Source: Buttiauxella sp049686335 (lineage in GTDB: Bacteria; Pseudomonadota; Gammaproteobacteria; Enterobacterales; Enterobacteriaceae). Taken from it: a stretch of DNA of 64,000 bases. Below the pieces are notes generated by a model. That model searched no databases and had not been told where the DNA came from. It saw only the letters and a program-made list of their open reading frames with translations. The stretch is taken from NCBI RefSeq assembly GCF_049686335.1, contig NZ_JBAVHX010000022.1, forward strand, positions 1-64,000. Direction: 5' to 3'. Positions 16,078 through 25,122 of this stretch are shown one piece after another (the stretch's first letter is position 1; each line of letters starts with the position of its first letter). The translations under genes were made by a program, and so were the position numbers.

Positions 16078-16140
16078 GCTATCTGCAATTCCGCGTTGAA
16101 ATTAAATTCCCCACGACAATCCTGCCATAATTCGCTATCT

Positions 16141-16158
16141 TGTTTAGCATACAAAACA
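16141..16158. promoter_or_regulatory. NadR box upstream of nadA
   Basis: TGTTTA-GCATAC-AAAACA matches the NadR consensus TGTTTA-N6-TAAACA at all but one base. It lies 74 bp before the nadA start, near the CATAAT at 16126 that may be a -10. NadR represses nadA-pnuC when NAD is plentiful. Confidence 0.75.
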
Positions 16159-16231
16159 ACCTTAGCCGTTTCTGGTCGTTGTTCATCAGAAAAGTGCTAA
16201 TTTGGTTAAGTCAGTCAAACGAGAAAGCACT

Positions 16232-17293
16232 ATGAGCGTAATGTTCGATCCAGAAACAGCGATTTATCCTTTCCCACCTAAGCCACAGTCTTTGAGCGCG
16301 GACGAAAAGCAATTTTACCGCGAGAAAATCAAGCGTCTGCTAAAAGAGCGGAATGCTGTCATGGTGGCTCACTACTATACCGACCCTGAAATCCAGGCTC
16401 TGGCTGAAGAGACGGGCGGCTGTATCTCTGATTCTCTGGAGATGGCACGTTTTGGAGCAAATCATCCTGCAACCACACTACTGGTAGCAGGAGTTCGCTT
16501 TATGGGCGAAACGGCGAAAATCCTCAGCCCGGAAAAAACCATTCTGATGCCAACGCTTAACGCCGAATGTTCTTTGGATCTCGGTTGCCCGATTGAGGAA
16601 TTTAATGCGTTCTGCGATCAACACCCAGATCGCACTGTGGTCGTCTATGCTAATACTTCCGCTGCGGTAAAAGCGCGTGCTGATTGGGTGGTGACATCCA
16701 GCATTGCAGTTGAATTAATTGAACATCTCGACAGTCTTGGTCAGAAAATCATTTGGGCACCGGATAAACACCTTGGAAGTTATGTGCAAAAGCAAACCGG
16801 TGCAGATGTCTTGTGCTGGCAGGGTGCGTGTATTGTGCATGATGAGTTTAAAACTCAGGCGTTAACGCGCATGAAAGCGCTTTATCCTGATGCTGCAGTT
16901 CTGGTGCATCCTGAATCGCCGCAAGCGGTCGTGGATTTGGCTGATGCTGTCGGTTCGACCAGCCAGCTTATTGCAGCCGCTCAAACGTTGCCAAATAAGC
17001 AGCTGATCGTGGCTACTGACCGCGGTATTTTCTACAAAATGCAGCAGGCATGTCCGGATAAAGAGTTATTTGAAGCACCTACCGCAGGCGAAGGTGCCAC
17101 CTGCCGTACTTGTGCCCATTGTCCGTGGATGGCGATGAACGGCCTTAAAGCCATCGCTGAGGGACTTGAACAGGGTGGAGCTGAGCATGAGATTAAGGTT
17201 GATGCTGCGTTGCGTGAAGGCGCGCTGGTGCCTTTAAATCGAATGCTAGATTTTGCCGCCGAGTTGCGACGCAATATTAAGGGTAATGCGTAA
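16232..17293 (+). CDS. nadA: Quinolinate synthase A
   Basis: A 353-residue enzyme (E. coli 347) that condenses iminoaspartate from NadB with dihydroxyacetone phosphate to quinolinate, the first pyridine intermediate of NAD synthesis. The three cluster-binding Cys regions are visible: AECSLDLGC, CWQGAC and CRTCAHC. The block MVAHYYTDPEIQ lies near residue 43. The open frame begins at 16202, but ATG 16232 gives the conserved N-terminus MSVMFDPETAIYPFPPKP and follows a GAGAAAG site. pnuC follows in the same direction after 42 bp. Confidence 0.96.
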   Translation: MSVMFDPETAIYPFPPKPQSLSADEKQFYREKIKRLLKERNAVMVAHYYTDPEIQALAEETGGCISDSLEMARFGANHPATTLLVAGVRFMGETAKILSPEKTILMPTLNAECSLDLGCPIEEFNAFCDQHPDRTVVVYANTSAAVKARADWVVTSSIAVELIEHLDSLGQKIIWAPDKHLGSYVQKQTGADVLCWQGACIVHDEFKTQALTRMKALYPDAAVLVHPESPQAVVDLADAVGSTSQLIAAAQTLPNKQLIVATDRGIFYKMQQACPDKELFEAPTAGEGATCRTCAHCPWMAMNGLKAIAEGLEQGGAEHEIKVDAALREGALVPLNRMLDFAAELRRNIKGNA

Positions 17294-17335
17294 CTATTTT
17301 TCCCCGCTACTTAGGGACTACGTTCAGGAGCGAAT

Positions 17336-18052
17336 ATGGATTTTTTTAGCACGCAGAACATTCTGGTCCACATACCCATCGGGACAGGCGGGTATGATTT
17401 ATCGTGGATTGAAGCGATTGGTACCGTGGCGGGTTTACTGTGTATCTGGTTGGCAAGTTTAGAAAAAATCAGCAATTACGCGTTCGGTTTAATCAACGTC
17501 ACGTTATTTGCGGTTATTTTCTTCCAAATCCAGCTTTACGCGAGCCTGTTGCTCCAGCTATTTTTCTTTGTCGCCAACATTTACGGTTGGTACGCATGGT
17601 CAAGGCAGACAAGCGGGAATCAGGCAGCGCTACAAATTCGCTGGTTACCGTTGCCCAAAGCGATTGCATGGCTTGCCATTTGTGTAGGGGCGATTGGCTT
17701 GATGACCGTGTTTATCGATCCGGTGTTTGCCTTCCTGACCCGAACGGCCGTTTCCGTGATGCAGGCCCTGGGGTTAAATGTGATGATGCCTGAGCTTCAA
17801 CCCGATGCATTCCCGTTCTGGGACTCCTGCATGATGGTGTTGTCGATTGTGGCGATGATCCTGATGACTCGCAAATACGTCGAAAACTGGCTGTTGTGGG
17901 TTATCGTGAACGTGATAAGCGTAGTTATCTTTGCATTGCAGGGTGTCTACGCGATGTCACTTGAATATTTGATCCTGACGTTTATTGCGCTCAACGGCAG
18001 CCGCATGTGGATCAACAGTGCACGTGAACGCGGCTCACGTGCACTTTCTTAA
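17336..18052 (+). CDS. pnuC: PnuC, nicotinamide riboside transporter
   Basis: A 238-residue inner-membrane protein with seven predicted spans that takes up nicotinamide riboside by facilitated diffusion for NAD salvage. The family block WLASLEKISNYAFGLINV occurs near residue 38, and the C-terminal half has WLLWVIVNVISVVIFALQGVY. The ATG at 17336 has a CAGGAGCG ribosome site. With nadA it forms the NadR-controlled operon joining de novo synthesis and salvage. Its stop codon directly abuts the stop of convergent zitB; a 7 bp dyad CACGTGA/TCACGTG (18021-18041) in its last codons may serve as terminator. Confidence 0.95.
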   Translation: MDFFSTQNILVHIPIGTGGYDLSWIEAIGTVAGLLCIWLASLEKISNYAFGLINVTLFAVIFFQIQLYASLLLQLFFFVANIYGWYAWSRQTSGNQAALQIRWLPLPKAIAWLAICVGAIGLMTVFIDPVFAFLTRTAVSVMQALGLNVMMPELQPDAFPFWDSCMMVLSIVAMILMTRKYVENWLLWVIVNVISVVIFALQGVYAMSLEYLILTFIALNGSRMWINSARERGSRALS

Positions 18053-18982
18053 TCAGTGATGATGAGCATGGCCAGGATGGTCATGCTCATTTAAATCGCA
18101 GTCCTGACCGTGGCAAATCTGATACTCCATTTGTACCGTCGCATGTTCAATCTGATATTCATCCCTCAGAAAGTGGTGGATGCGTGCGAGCAGGGCGTCG
18201 TGATCGTGTGGAGGTATCACCTGCACATGCAGCGTCATTAGTGGTTTCTCACCGACCAGCCAGATATGCACGTGGTGCACGTTACGTACTTCGGGAATCG
18301 TTCTGATAAGCTTGCGCTGCAGAACGGGGATATCGATGGCATTAGGCGCGCCTTCCAGCAGCTCATTAACGCTCTCTTTAAGTAAATTCCACGCACTGCG
18401 TAGCACCAGGCATGAAACCAGAATGGAGAGAATCGGGTCAATGGGTGTCCAGCCTGTCCACAGAATAATGAGCGCCGCGGCGATGGCACCTACTGAACCT
18501 AACAAATCCCCTAATACATGCAGCGCCGCAGCCCGCACGTTGATATTTTTTTCTTCATTTCCGCGATGCAAAATCCAAAATGAAAACAGGTTCGCCAGTA
18601 ACCCGGCAAAAGCAATGACAAGCATTGTCCAGCCAGCGATGGGTTGCGGGTGATAAAAACGCACTATCGCTTCCCAGACGATCAAAATCGTAATCACCAC
18701 CAGTGCAATGGCATTCACAAATGCGGCAAGCGTGGTCAGACGTAGCCAGCCGAAAGTATGCCGGGCATTTGGAGGACGACGTGCAAACCTCACTGCCATT
18801 AACGCGACCAGTAACGCAGCTGCATCCGTTAACATATGCCCCGCATCTGCAAGCAAGGCAAGTGACCCTGAAATCACGCCGCCGATGACTTCCGCCACCA
18901 TAAATAACGCTGTGACCGCAAATGCCCAGAACAGCCGTTTGGAGTTGGAATTACCCGAGGGATGCTGATGTGAATGCGCCAT
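18053..18982 (-). CDS. zitB: ZitB, zinc efflux transporter (cation diffusion facilitator)
   Basis: A 309-residue CDF-family zinc/proton antiporter (E. coli ZitB 313 aa). Six membrane spans begin near residue 15. Metal-site motifs are ALLADAGHMLTDA (near 40) and the paired HVLGDLLGS (near 155). Both ends are His-rich: MAHSHQHPSG at the start and a DHPGHAHHH tail. The cytoplasmic C-terminal domain includes VRNVHHVHIWLVG. It removes excess cytosolic zinc. No zinc-sensor site is recognised upstream. Confidence 0.94.
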   Translation of the reverse strand: MAHSHQHPSGNSNSKRLFWAFAVTALFMVAEVIGGVISGSLALLADAGHMLTDAAALLVALMAVRFARRPPNARHTFGWLRLTTLAAFVNAIALVVITILIVWEAIVRFYHPQPIAGWTMLVIAFAGLLANLFSFWILHRGNEEKNINVRAAALHVLGDLLGSVGAIAAALIILWTGWTPIDPILSILVSCLVLRSAWNLLKESVNELLEGAPNAIDIPVLQRKLIRTIPEVRNVHHVHIWLVGEKPLMTLHVQVIPPHDHDALLARIHHFLRDEYQIEHATVQMEYQICHGQDCDLNEHDHPGHAHHH

Positions 18983-19104
18983 AGTTTCTCATTATTTGAT
19001 AAACAACGATGCGCTAATTATAAGCACGAAAATGGATTAAGTTATTGAATAAAACTCATAAAAAAGGAGAGCCTAAGCTCCCCTAAGTTTTCACCGCGCT
19101 GATT

Positions 19105-19476
19105 TTACTGTGTAGTACCGTCTACTTTGGTATTCACGTCATCGCCGCTACCGGTTTCAACTTTTTTGTTGGTGTCAGGACATTTACCGTCTTTACACAT
19201 CGAATTTTTATGGATCTCATCTTTGCTCATCCCGTCGCTGGTCATACCGCTACTGCTGGTTGAGCCATTTGGATGAAGCATCGTGCCGCTATTGTTGATA
19301 TTGCTATTATCAACGCCTTTTGGCGCGAGGTTCTGATTTGCATCAGGCGCTACCTGACCTGCCGATGCAGCGGCATTCGCCTGGCCATTATTGTCACCGC
19401 TAGTATCTGCGGCAATTGCCAGACCACTGGCGAGTGAGAGGGTTGCTGTCAGGAAAAGAGTGGTTAATTTATTCAT
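19105..19476 (-). CDS. ybgS: YbgS, small exported protein of unknown function
   Basis: A 123-residue secreted protein similar to E. coli YbgS (126 aa). The signal peptide MNKLTTLFLTATLSLASG ends at AIAA; the mature part is hydrophilic and rich in Asn, Ser, Gly and Asp, with the conserved block DEIHKNSMCKDGKCPDTNKKV and a C-terminal KVDGTTQ. The start ATG 19476 is behind an ACAGGAG site; the frame is open up to 19530. It is transcribed away from aroG. No activity is assigned; annotations as a homeobox protein are historical. Confidence 0.85.
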   Translation of the reverse strand: MNKLTTLFLTATLSLASGLAIAADTSGDNNGQANAAASAGQVAPDANQNLAPKGVDNSNINNSGTMLHPNGSTSSSGMTSDGMSKDEIHKNSMCKDGKCPDTNKKVETGSGDDVNTKVDGTTQ

Positions 19477-19802
19477 TATGATGCTCCTGTTATGGTCGTT
19501 ATTGCTGGATAACTTCTTCCAACAGTGCAATGGCTTTATTCTGGTTAAGTGATCTCAACAGGCGATAGTTACCGACAAAGAGATGCTAATCAGAATACAA
19601 TTTTGCTAAATTGCAACTTTGTAGTGTTTACAATTAAAAATTGTAGCGGCAAACCGAGCTTTTACCATTTATTGACCGCTTTTAGGCCATTTCCAGGAAT
19701 ATTCCGTCTGAAGTGTAAAAGCCCGTTTACACTTCAGGCTTGAAGCGATAGATTGAAGGGATTGCAACTAAGCTAAATCTAAAGGCCAGCCCCGGAAATA
19801 TC
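19477..19802. promoter_or_regulatory. ybgS-aroG intergenic region with TyrR box overlapping the aroG -35
   Basis: TGTAAA-AGCCCG-TTTACA (19714-19731) is a perfect TyrR box, extended to a 12 bp perfect dyad from CTGAAGTGTAAA (19708-19719) to TTTACACTTCAG (19726-19737). Its right half is also a -35 (TTTACA, 19726-19731), with TAGATT (19749-19754) 17 bp further as -10. Repression of aroG by TyrR with phenylalanine by blocking the promoter follows directly from this geometry and is known in E. coli. The left part of the region is AT-rich and should hold the ybgS promoter, which I cannot place. Confidence 0.85.
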
Positions 19803-20855
19803 ATGAATTATCAGAACGACGACTTACGCATCAAAGAAATCAACGAACTTTTGCCTCCAGTAGCGCTGCTCGAAAAATTCCCTGCCACTGAAAAAGCAGC
19901 TGCAACGGTATCTGGCGCTCGCAAAGCGATTCATAAAATTCTGAAAGGAAATGATGATCGTCTGCTGGTGGTCATCGGCCCATGCTCTATTCACGATGTC
20001 AAAGCGGCGAAAGAATATGGCGCACGTTTACTGACATTGCGTGAAGAACTCCAGGGCGAGCTGGAGATCGTCATGCGGGTTTACTTCGAAAAACCACGCA
20101 CGACGGTAGGCTGGAAAGGTCTGATTAACGATCCTCAGATGGATAACAGTTTCCAAATCAACGATGGTCTGCGTATTGCTCGTAAATTGTTGTTGGATAT
20201 CAACGACTCCGGCCTTCCTGCAGCGGGTGAGTTCTTAGACATGATCACGCCACAGTATCTGGCGGACTTGATGAGCTGGGGTGCCATTGGTGCACGTACT
20301 ACAGAATCTCAGGTTCACCGCGAACTGGCATCCGGTTTGTCATGTCCGGTTGGGTTCAAAAATGGTACTGATGGCACCATGAAAGTGGCGATTGACGCAA
20401 TCAACGCTGCTGGCGCGCCGCACAGCTTCTTGTCTGTGACCAAATGGGGTCACTCTGCAATCGTCACCACCAGTGGTAATGGCGATTGCCATATCATTCT
20501 GCGTGGCGGTAAAGAGCCTAACTACAGCGCAGCCCATGTGGATCAGGTTAAAACTGACCTGCAAAAAGCGGGTCTGCCTGCACAGGTCATGATCGATTTT
20601 AGCCATGCCAACAGTAGCAAGCAGTTTAAGAAGCAGCTGGAAGTCAGCGCCGATGTTTGCCAGCAAATCGCAAGTGGCGATAAAGCCATTACCGGTGTGA
20701 TGATCGAAAGTCACCTTGTTGAAGGTAACCAGAATCTGGAAAGCGGCGAACCGTTGGTTTACGGCAAGAGTGTTACCGATGCCTGTATCGGCTGGGAAGA
20801 TACTGAAGTGGTGTTGCGCCAGCTGGCGCAAGCAGTTAAAGCCCGTCGCGGGTAA
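19803..20855 (+). CDS. aroG: AroG, phenylalanine-sensitive DAHP synthase
   Basis: A 350-residue class I DAHP synthase, the same length as E. coli AroG. It condenses phosphoenolpyruvate with erythrose 4-phosphate as the first step to aromatic amino acids and is inhibited by phenylalanine. The metal and substrate blocks VVIGPCSIHDVKAAKEY (near 56), YFEKPRTTVGWKGLINDP (near 94), KNGTDG (near 186) and MIDFSHANSSKQ (near 264) are intact. The start ATG 19803 reproduces MNYQNDDLRIKEINELLPP. It is a single-gene unit with the TyrR-controlled promoter upstream and a bidirectional terminator after it. Confidence 0.97.
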   Translation: MNYQNDDLRIKEINELLPPVALLEKFPATEKAAATVSGARKAIHKILKGNDDRLLVVIGPCSIHDVKAAKEYGARLLTLREELQGELEIVMRVYFEKPRTTVGWKGLINDPQMDNSFQINDGLRIARKLLLDINDSGLPAAGEFLDMITPQYLADLMSWGAIGARTTESQVHRELASGLSCPVGFKNGTDGTMKVAIDAINAAGAPHSFLSVTKWGHSAIVTTSGNGDCHIILRGGKEPNYSAAHVDQVKTDLQKAGLPAQVMIDFSHANSSKQFKKQLEVSADVCQQIASGDKAITGVMIESHLVEGNQNLESGEPLVYGKSVTDACIGWEDTEVVLRQLAQAVKARRG

Positions 20856-20874
20856 ATTCCTGCGTTGCACCAAT

Positions 20875-20905
20875 AAAAAAGGCGTGGTTTTCACCACGCC
20901 TTTTT
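20875..20905. terminator. Bidirectional terminator between aroG and gpmA
   Basis: GGCGTGGT (20881-20888) pairs with ACCACGCC (20893-20900) around TTTC, preceded by six A and followed by five T, so it works for both converging genes. Confidence 0.9.
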
Positions 20906-20918
20906 CACATCTAACAAA

Positions 20919-21671
20919 TTACTTCGCTTTACCCTGGTTTGCTACCGCTGCGGCTTTTGCTGCGATTTCATCAGCATTGCCCAGATAGTAGCGCTTCAGC
21001 GGTTTGAAGTTCTCGTCGAACTCATATACCAACGGCACGCCAGTTGGGATATTCAGCTCAAGAATTTCGTCTTCGCTCAGGTTATCAAGGAATTTAACCA
21101 GTGCACGCAAGGAGTTACCGTGAGCCGCAACAATTACGCGCTCGCCGCTTTTCATGCGTGGCAGAATGGATTCGTTCCAGTAAGGGATAACGCGATCGAT
21201 AGTCAGTGCCAGGCTTTCAGTTACCGGCAGCTCTTTATCGGTCAGGCTTGCATAACGTGGGTCATGACCCGGGAAACGTTCGTCATCACGCGCCAGTTCT
21301 GGAGGCGTGATCGCAAAGCCACGACGCCATTGTTTAACTTGCTCATCACCGTATTTTTCTGCGGTTTCAGCTTTGTTCAGACCTTGCAATGCACCGTAGT
21401 GGCGCTCATTGAGCTTCCATGATTTTTCAACCGGCAGCCAGGCCTGATCCAGTTCATCGAGGATGTTCCACAGTGTATGGATGGCACGTTTCAGCACAGA
21501 AGTGTAAGCAAAGTCGAAGGAGTAGCCTTCGTCTTTCAGCAATTTACCTGCAGCTTTCGCCTCAGATTCACCTTTCTCAGACAGATCAACGTCATACCAA
21601 CCCGTGAAGCGGTTTTCGTTGTTCCACTGGCTTTCACCGTGACGAACCAGAACCAGCTTAGTAACAGCCAT
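20919..21671 (-). CDS. gpmA: GpmA, 2,3-bisphosphoglycerate-dependent phosphoglycerate mutase
   Basis: A 250-residue glycolytic enzyme interconverting 3- and 2-phosphoglycerate, the same length as in E. coli. The phospho-histidine lies in LVLVRHGESQWN (His11), and the block RHYGALQGLNKAETAEKYG and the second catalytic His in VIVAAHGNSLRALVKFLD are present. A GGAG-type ribosome site precedes the ATG. A Fur box 28-46 bp upstream indicates iron control, as reported for E. coli gpmA. Confidence 0.97.
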   Translation of the reverse strand: MAVTKLVLVRHGESQWNNENRFTGWYDVDLSEKGESEAKAAGKLLKDEGYSFDFAYTSVLKRAIHTLWNILDELDQAWLPVEKSWKLNERHYGALQGLNKAETAEKYGDEQVKQWRRGFAITPPELARDDERFPGHDPRYASLTDKELPVTESLALTIDRVIPYWNESILPRMKSGERVIVAAHGNSLRALVKFLDNLSEDEILELNIPTGVPLVYEFDENFKPLKRYYLGNADEIAAKAAAVANQGKAK

Positions 21672-21698
21672 AGTTTACTCCTTAATAAGCCTGCGATT

Positions 21699-21717
21699 AA
21701 TGATAACGATTATCATT
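21699..21717. promoter_or_regulatory. Fur box upstream of gpmA
   Basis: AATGATAACGATTATCATT, a 19 bp dyad (ATGATAA-CGA-TTATCAT core) close to the Fur consensus GATAATGATAATCATTATC. It lies just upstream of the gpmA start. Confidence 0.75.
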
Positions 21718-21854
21718 ATATTGCCGCGAAGGGGCGAGCGGCAATGGTAATCGTTTAACATAGCGAAAAAGAGTGCGAAGTGTAAGGTGGATGTGAATGG
21801 TTGTTATATTTTTGTCGCTAAATGGCGGGAAATCCAGCGATTCGAATAAGAATT

Positions 21855-21873
21855 GCCCTCCCTGGGGGAGGGC
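21855..21873 (-). terminator. Hairpin after galM
   Basis: GCCCTCC/GGAGGGC with a five-base loop, 8 bp past the galM stop in the direction of transcription, followed on that strand by an AT-rich but not uniform T tail. It is the probable end of the gal operon. Confidence 0.55.
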
Positions 21874-21880
21874 GAGAGAC

Positions 21881-22921
21881 TTATAGCGGAATGAACTCAT
21901 ACTCCGTAATGCTCAGATACTCATCATCAGGCTGCAACCAGCAATCAGGTTGTGGCCATTCCGGGTGATTTGGGCTGTCAGGCAGGAACTCGCTTTCCAG
22001 CGCCAGACCTTGATAAGCACTGTAGGTGCCTTGCTCGCGCGCAGGCGTCCCATCCAGATAATTACCGCTGTAAAACTGTAAGGCAGGAGCCGTCGTGAAG
22101 ACCGTCATTTGCAGTTTATTATCGCTTGCCCACAGATGTGCTGCCGGTTGGCTGGCATCGCCCTGAGCCTGCAACAAGAACGCATGGTCGTAGCCTTTGA
22201 CCAACGCCTGGTCGTTATCACTCAGGAAATCATCAGCGATGGTTTTCGCGCTGCGGAAATCAAAGCTGGTGCCTTCCACATCCTTCAGCCCGGCCTGCGG
22301 AATACCCTCGCTGTCGACCGGCAAATAGCTATCGGCCATTAGTTGCAGGCGATGTTGACGAATATCGTTCTGCTTGCCGTCGAGGTTAAAGTAGGCGTGA
22401 TTGGTCAGATTCACCGGGCACGCTTTACTGGTTTTGGCGCGAAACTCAACGGTAATGCAATTATCTTCGGTGAGCGCATAGCGTGCTGTTGCGCGTAACT
22501 CCCCTGGATAACCCTGATCGCCATCCTGGGAATCCAGGGTGTAGAGCACTTCATGGTCGTTCTGACGCACAATACGCCAGCGACGTTTGTCGAAGCCGTC
22601 AGGCCCGCCATGTAACTGATGGGCATCCTGATTCGCCGCCACATTTACGGTGACGCCATCGCGGCTAAACTCGCTGTTGGCAATCCTGTTGGCATAGCGC
22701 CCAACGGTTGCACCCAGATAAGCCGACTGAATGAGGTAATCTTCCGGAGTTTCGCAGCCGAGCAATGTTTCGCGGACACTTCCGTCTTTCATCGGTACAC
22801 GACACGACAGCAGGGTAGCGCCCCAGTCCATGACCGAGACAACTAACCCCGCGCTGTTGCGCAGGGTGGAGATGCGGAATGGCTGTCCGTCAGGTGCGAG
22901 CTGTGGCGTTTCTTTTAACAT
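21881..22921 (-). CDS. galM: GalM, galactose mutarotase (aldose 1-epimerase)
   Basis: A 346-residue cytosolic enzyme, the same length as E. coli GalM, converting beta-D-galactose to the alpha anomer used by GalK. Family blocks visible are GRYANRIANSEF (near 76), the acidic/His region HQLHGGPDGFDKRRW (near 101), NLTNHAYFNLDG (near 171, catalytic His) and LALESEFLPDSPNHPEWP (near 303, catalytic Glu). Last gene of galETKM; its start overlaps the end of galK by seven bases. Confidence 0.96.
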   Translation of the reverse strand: MLKETPQLAPDGQPFRISTLRNSAGLVVSVMDWGATLLSCRVPMKDGSVRETLLGCETPEDYLIQSAYLGATVGRYANRIANSEFSRDGVTVNVAANQDAHQLHGGPDGFDKRRWRIVRQNDHEVLYTLDSQDGDQGYPGELRATARYALTEDNCITVEFRAKTSKACPVNLTNHAYFNLDGKQNDIRQHRLQLMADSYLPVDSEGIPQAGLKDVEGTSFDFRSAKTIADDFLSDNDQALVKGYDHAFLLQAQGDASQPAAHLWASDNKLQMTVFTTAPALQFYSGNYLDGTPAREQGTYSAYQGLALESEFLPDSPNHPEWPQPDCWLQPDDEYLSITEYEFIPL

Positions 22922-24063
22922 TGGCCAGCGCCCTCCGAAGCTTTACAGACATAGAAAGTTTCTTTGATGCCAGTTTTGGCTTCGTACTGTTTGGCGACCG
23001 CTTGTTGCACTGCAGGAACCAAATCTTCAGGCATCAACGCCACGATACAACCGCCGAAACCGCCGCCAGTCATACGCACACCGCCTTTATCCCCGATAGT
23101 TGCTTTCACGATGTCCACTAAGGTGTCAATCTGCGGTACGGTGATTTCGAAATCGTCACGCATTGAGGCGTGAGATTCGGCCATCAATTCGCCCATACGT
23201 TGTAAATCACCTTTTGCCAGCGCATCAGCGGCTTCAACGGTGCGGATATTTTCTGTCAGAACGTGGCGCACTCGCTTAGCGACAATTGGATCCAATTCAT
23301 GTGCCACAGCGTTGAATTTGGAGAGCTCCACGTCACGCAGCGCTTTCTGAGTAAAGAAGCGCGCGCCGGTTTCGCATTGCTGGCGGCGGGTGTTGTATTC
23401 GCTGCCTACCAGCGTGCGTTTGAAGTTACTGTTGATGATGACCACGGCCACGCCTTTTGGCATGGAAACCGCTTTGGTACCCAGCGTGCGGCAATCGATC
23501 AGTAATGCATGATCTTTTTTGCCCAGTGCAGAAATCAGCTGATCCATGATGCCGCAGTTACAGCCCACGAACTGGTTTTCTGCTTCCTGGCCATTCAATG
23601 CGATTTGTGACCCATCAAGTGACAAGTGATACAACTTCTGGAATACCGTCCCGACAGCCACTTCTAGTGATGCCGATGAGCTAAGACCTGCACCTTGTGG
23701 CACGTTACCGCTGATAACTAAATCGGCGCCGCCAAAGTTTTTATCACGATTTTGTAGATGCTTAACCACGCCGCGCACATAGTTTGACCACTGCTGCGTG
23801 TCATGGCTCATAATCGGTTTATCGAGAGAAAACTCATCAATTTGATTGTCATAATCTGCGGCAATCACGCGCACCATGCGGTCATCACGCTTAGCGCAAC
23901 TGATCACTGTCTGGTAGTCGATAGCGCAAGGCAGCACAAAACCATCGTTGTAATCAGTGTGTTCGCCAATCAGGTTAACGCGGCCCGGAGCCTGAATCGC
24001 ATGGGTCGCCGGATAACCAAATTTTTCGGCGAAGATGTGTTGGGTAGTATCTTTCAGACTCAT
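22915..24063 (-). CDS. galK: GalK, galactokinase
   Basis: A 382-residue GHMP-family kinase, the same length as E. coli GalK. It phosphorylates alpha-D-galactose to galactose 1-phosphate. The galactokinase signature GRVNLIGEHTDYNDGFVLP (near 27), the ATP loop VPQGAGLSSSASLEVAVG (near 120) and the C-terminal GGVRMTGGGFGGCIV (near 335) are all intact. It lies three bases after galT, and its end overlaps galM. Confidence 0.97.
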   Translation of the reverse strand: MSLKDTTQHIFAEKFGYPATHAIQAPGRVNLIGEHTDYNDGFVLPCAIDYQTVISCAKRDDRMVRVIAADYDNQIDEFSLDKPIMSHDTQQWSNYVRGVVKHLQNRDKNFGGADLVISGNVPQGAGLSSSASLEVAVGTVFQKLYHLSLDGSQIALNGQEAENQFVGCNCGIMDQLISALGKKDHALLIDCRTLGTKAVSMPKGVAVVIINSNFKRTLVGSEYNTRRQQCETGARFFTQKALRDVELSKFNAVAHELDPIVAKRVRHVLTENIRTVEAADALAKGDLQRMGELMAESHASMRDDFEITVPQIDTLVDIVKATIGDKGGVRMTGGGFGGCIVALMPEDLVPAVQQAVAKQYEAKTGIKETFYVCKASEGAGQC

Positions 24064-24066
24064 TTT

Positions 24067-25113
24067 TTATTCTCCGGATTGGCGAAAGTGGATATCGGAA
24101 ACGGCACGCAAGCGTTCTGCGGCTTGCTCTGCGGTTAAATCACGTTGGGTTTCAGCCAGCATTTCGTAGCCGACCATAAATTTACGCACTGTTGCGCTAC
24201 GTAGCAGCGGCGGATAGAAGTGAGCATGCAACTGCCAGTGACCATTTTCCTCTCCGTTAAACGGAGCGCCGTGCCAGCCCATAGAGTAGGGGAAGGAGCA
24301 CTGGAAGAGGTTATCGTAACGGCTGGTCAGTTTTTTAAGCGCGAGCGCTAAATCACTGCTCTGCTCCGCAGTCAGGTCGGTGATACGCAGGACATGGGCT
24401 TTCGGCAGCAGTAGCGTTTCGAACGGCCATGCAGCCCAGTAAGGCACCACGGCAATCCAGTGTTCCGTTTCAACCACCGTCCGGCTGCCGTCTTTGAGTT
24501 CGCGTTGAACATAGTCGACCAACATTGGCGAACCTATTTCCGCGAAGTACTCACGCTGCAACACATCTTCACGCGCGACTTCATTTGGCAGGAAGCTGTT
24601 GGCCCAAACCTGGCCATGCGGATGCGGATTGGAGCAACCCATGGCCGCACCTTTGTTCTCAAAAACTTGCACCCACGGCCAGGTTTTCCCTAAATCCGCA
24701 GTCTGTTCTTGCCAGGTTTTCACCACTTCTTCCAGTGCAGGGACTGAAAGCTGCGGCAAAGTTTTGCTGTGATCCGGTGAGAAACAGATAACCCGGCTGG
24801 TGCCGCGTGCGCTTTCACAACGCAAAAGCGGGTCGCTGCTGTCAGGCGCATCGGGGGTGTCGGTCATTAACGCAGCAAAATCGTTAGTAAAAACAAATGT
24901 GCCGGTGTATTGCGGATTTTTATCACCAGTGACGCGCGTATTTCCAGGACACAAGAAACAATCCGGATCATGGGCCGGTAATGTTTCATTTGATGGTGTC
25001 TCCTGCGCCCCTTGCCATGGGCGCTTAGCGCGATGCGGGGACACCAGAATCCATTGTCCGGTCAGTGGGTTAAAACGGCGATGTGGATGATCCACCGGGT
25101 TAAACTGCTCCAT
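24067..25113 (-). CDS. galT: GalT, galactose-1-phosphate uridylyltransferase
   Basis: A 348-residue enzyme exchanging UMP between UDP-glucose and galactose 1-phosphate. The nucleophilic His sits in SNPHPHGQVWANS (near 161-173), and zinc ligands in DCFLCPGN (near 52-55). The start is ATG 25113 with AAGGA six bases upstream, giving MEQFNPVDHPHRR and exactly the E. coli length; an in-frame GTG at 25116 has worse spacing. galE ends nine bases upstream. Confidence 0.97.
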   Translation of the reverse strand: MEQFNPVDHPHRRFNPLTGQWILVSPHRAKRPWQGAQETPSNETLPAHDPDCFLCPGNTRVTGDKNPQYTGTFVFTNDFAALMTDTPDAPDSSDPLLRCESARGTSRVICFSPDHSKTLPQLSVPALEEVVKTWQEQTADLGKTWPWVQVFENKGAAMGCSNPHPHGQVWANSFLPNEVAREDVLQREYFAEIGSPMLVDYVQRELKDGSRTVVETEHWIAVVPYWAAWPFETLLLPKAHVLRITDLTAEQSSDLALALKKLTSRYDNLFQCSFPYSMGWHGAPFNGEENGHWQLHAHFYPPLLRSATVRKFMVGYEMLAETQRDLTAEQAAERLRAVSDIHFRQSGE

Positions 25114-25122
25114 CACATTTCC

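Noticed and set aside
20340..20897. A 185-codon reverse-strand frame across aroG
   Set aside because: It is antisense to the conserved aroG coding sequence and includes the terminator; no domain or ribosome site is apparent.
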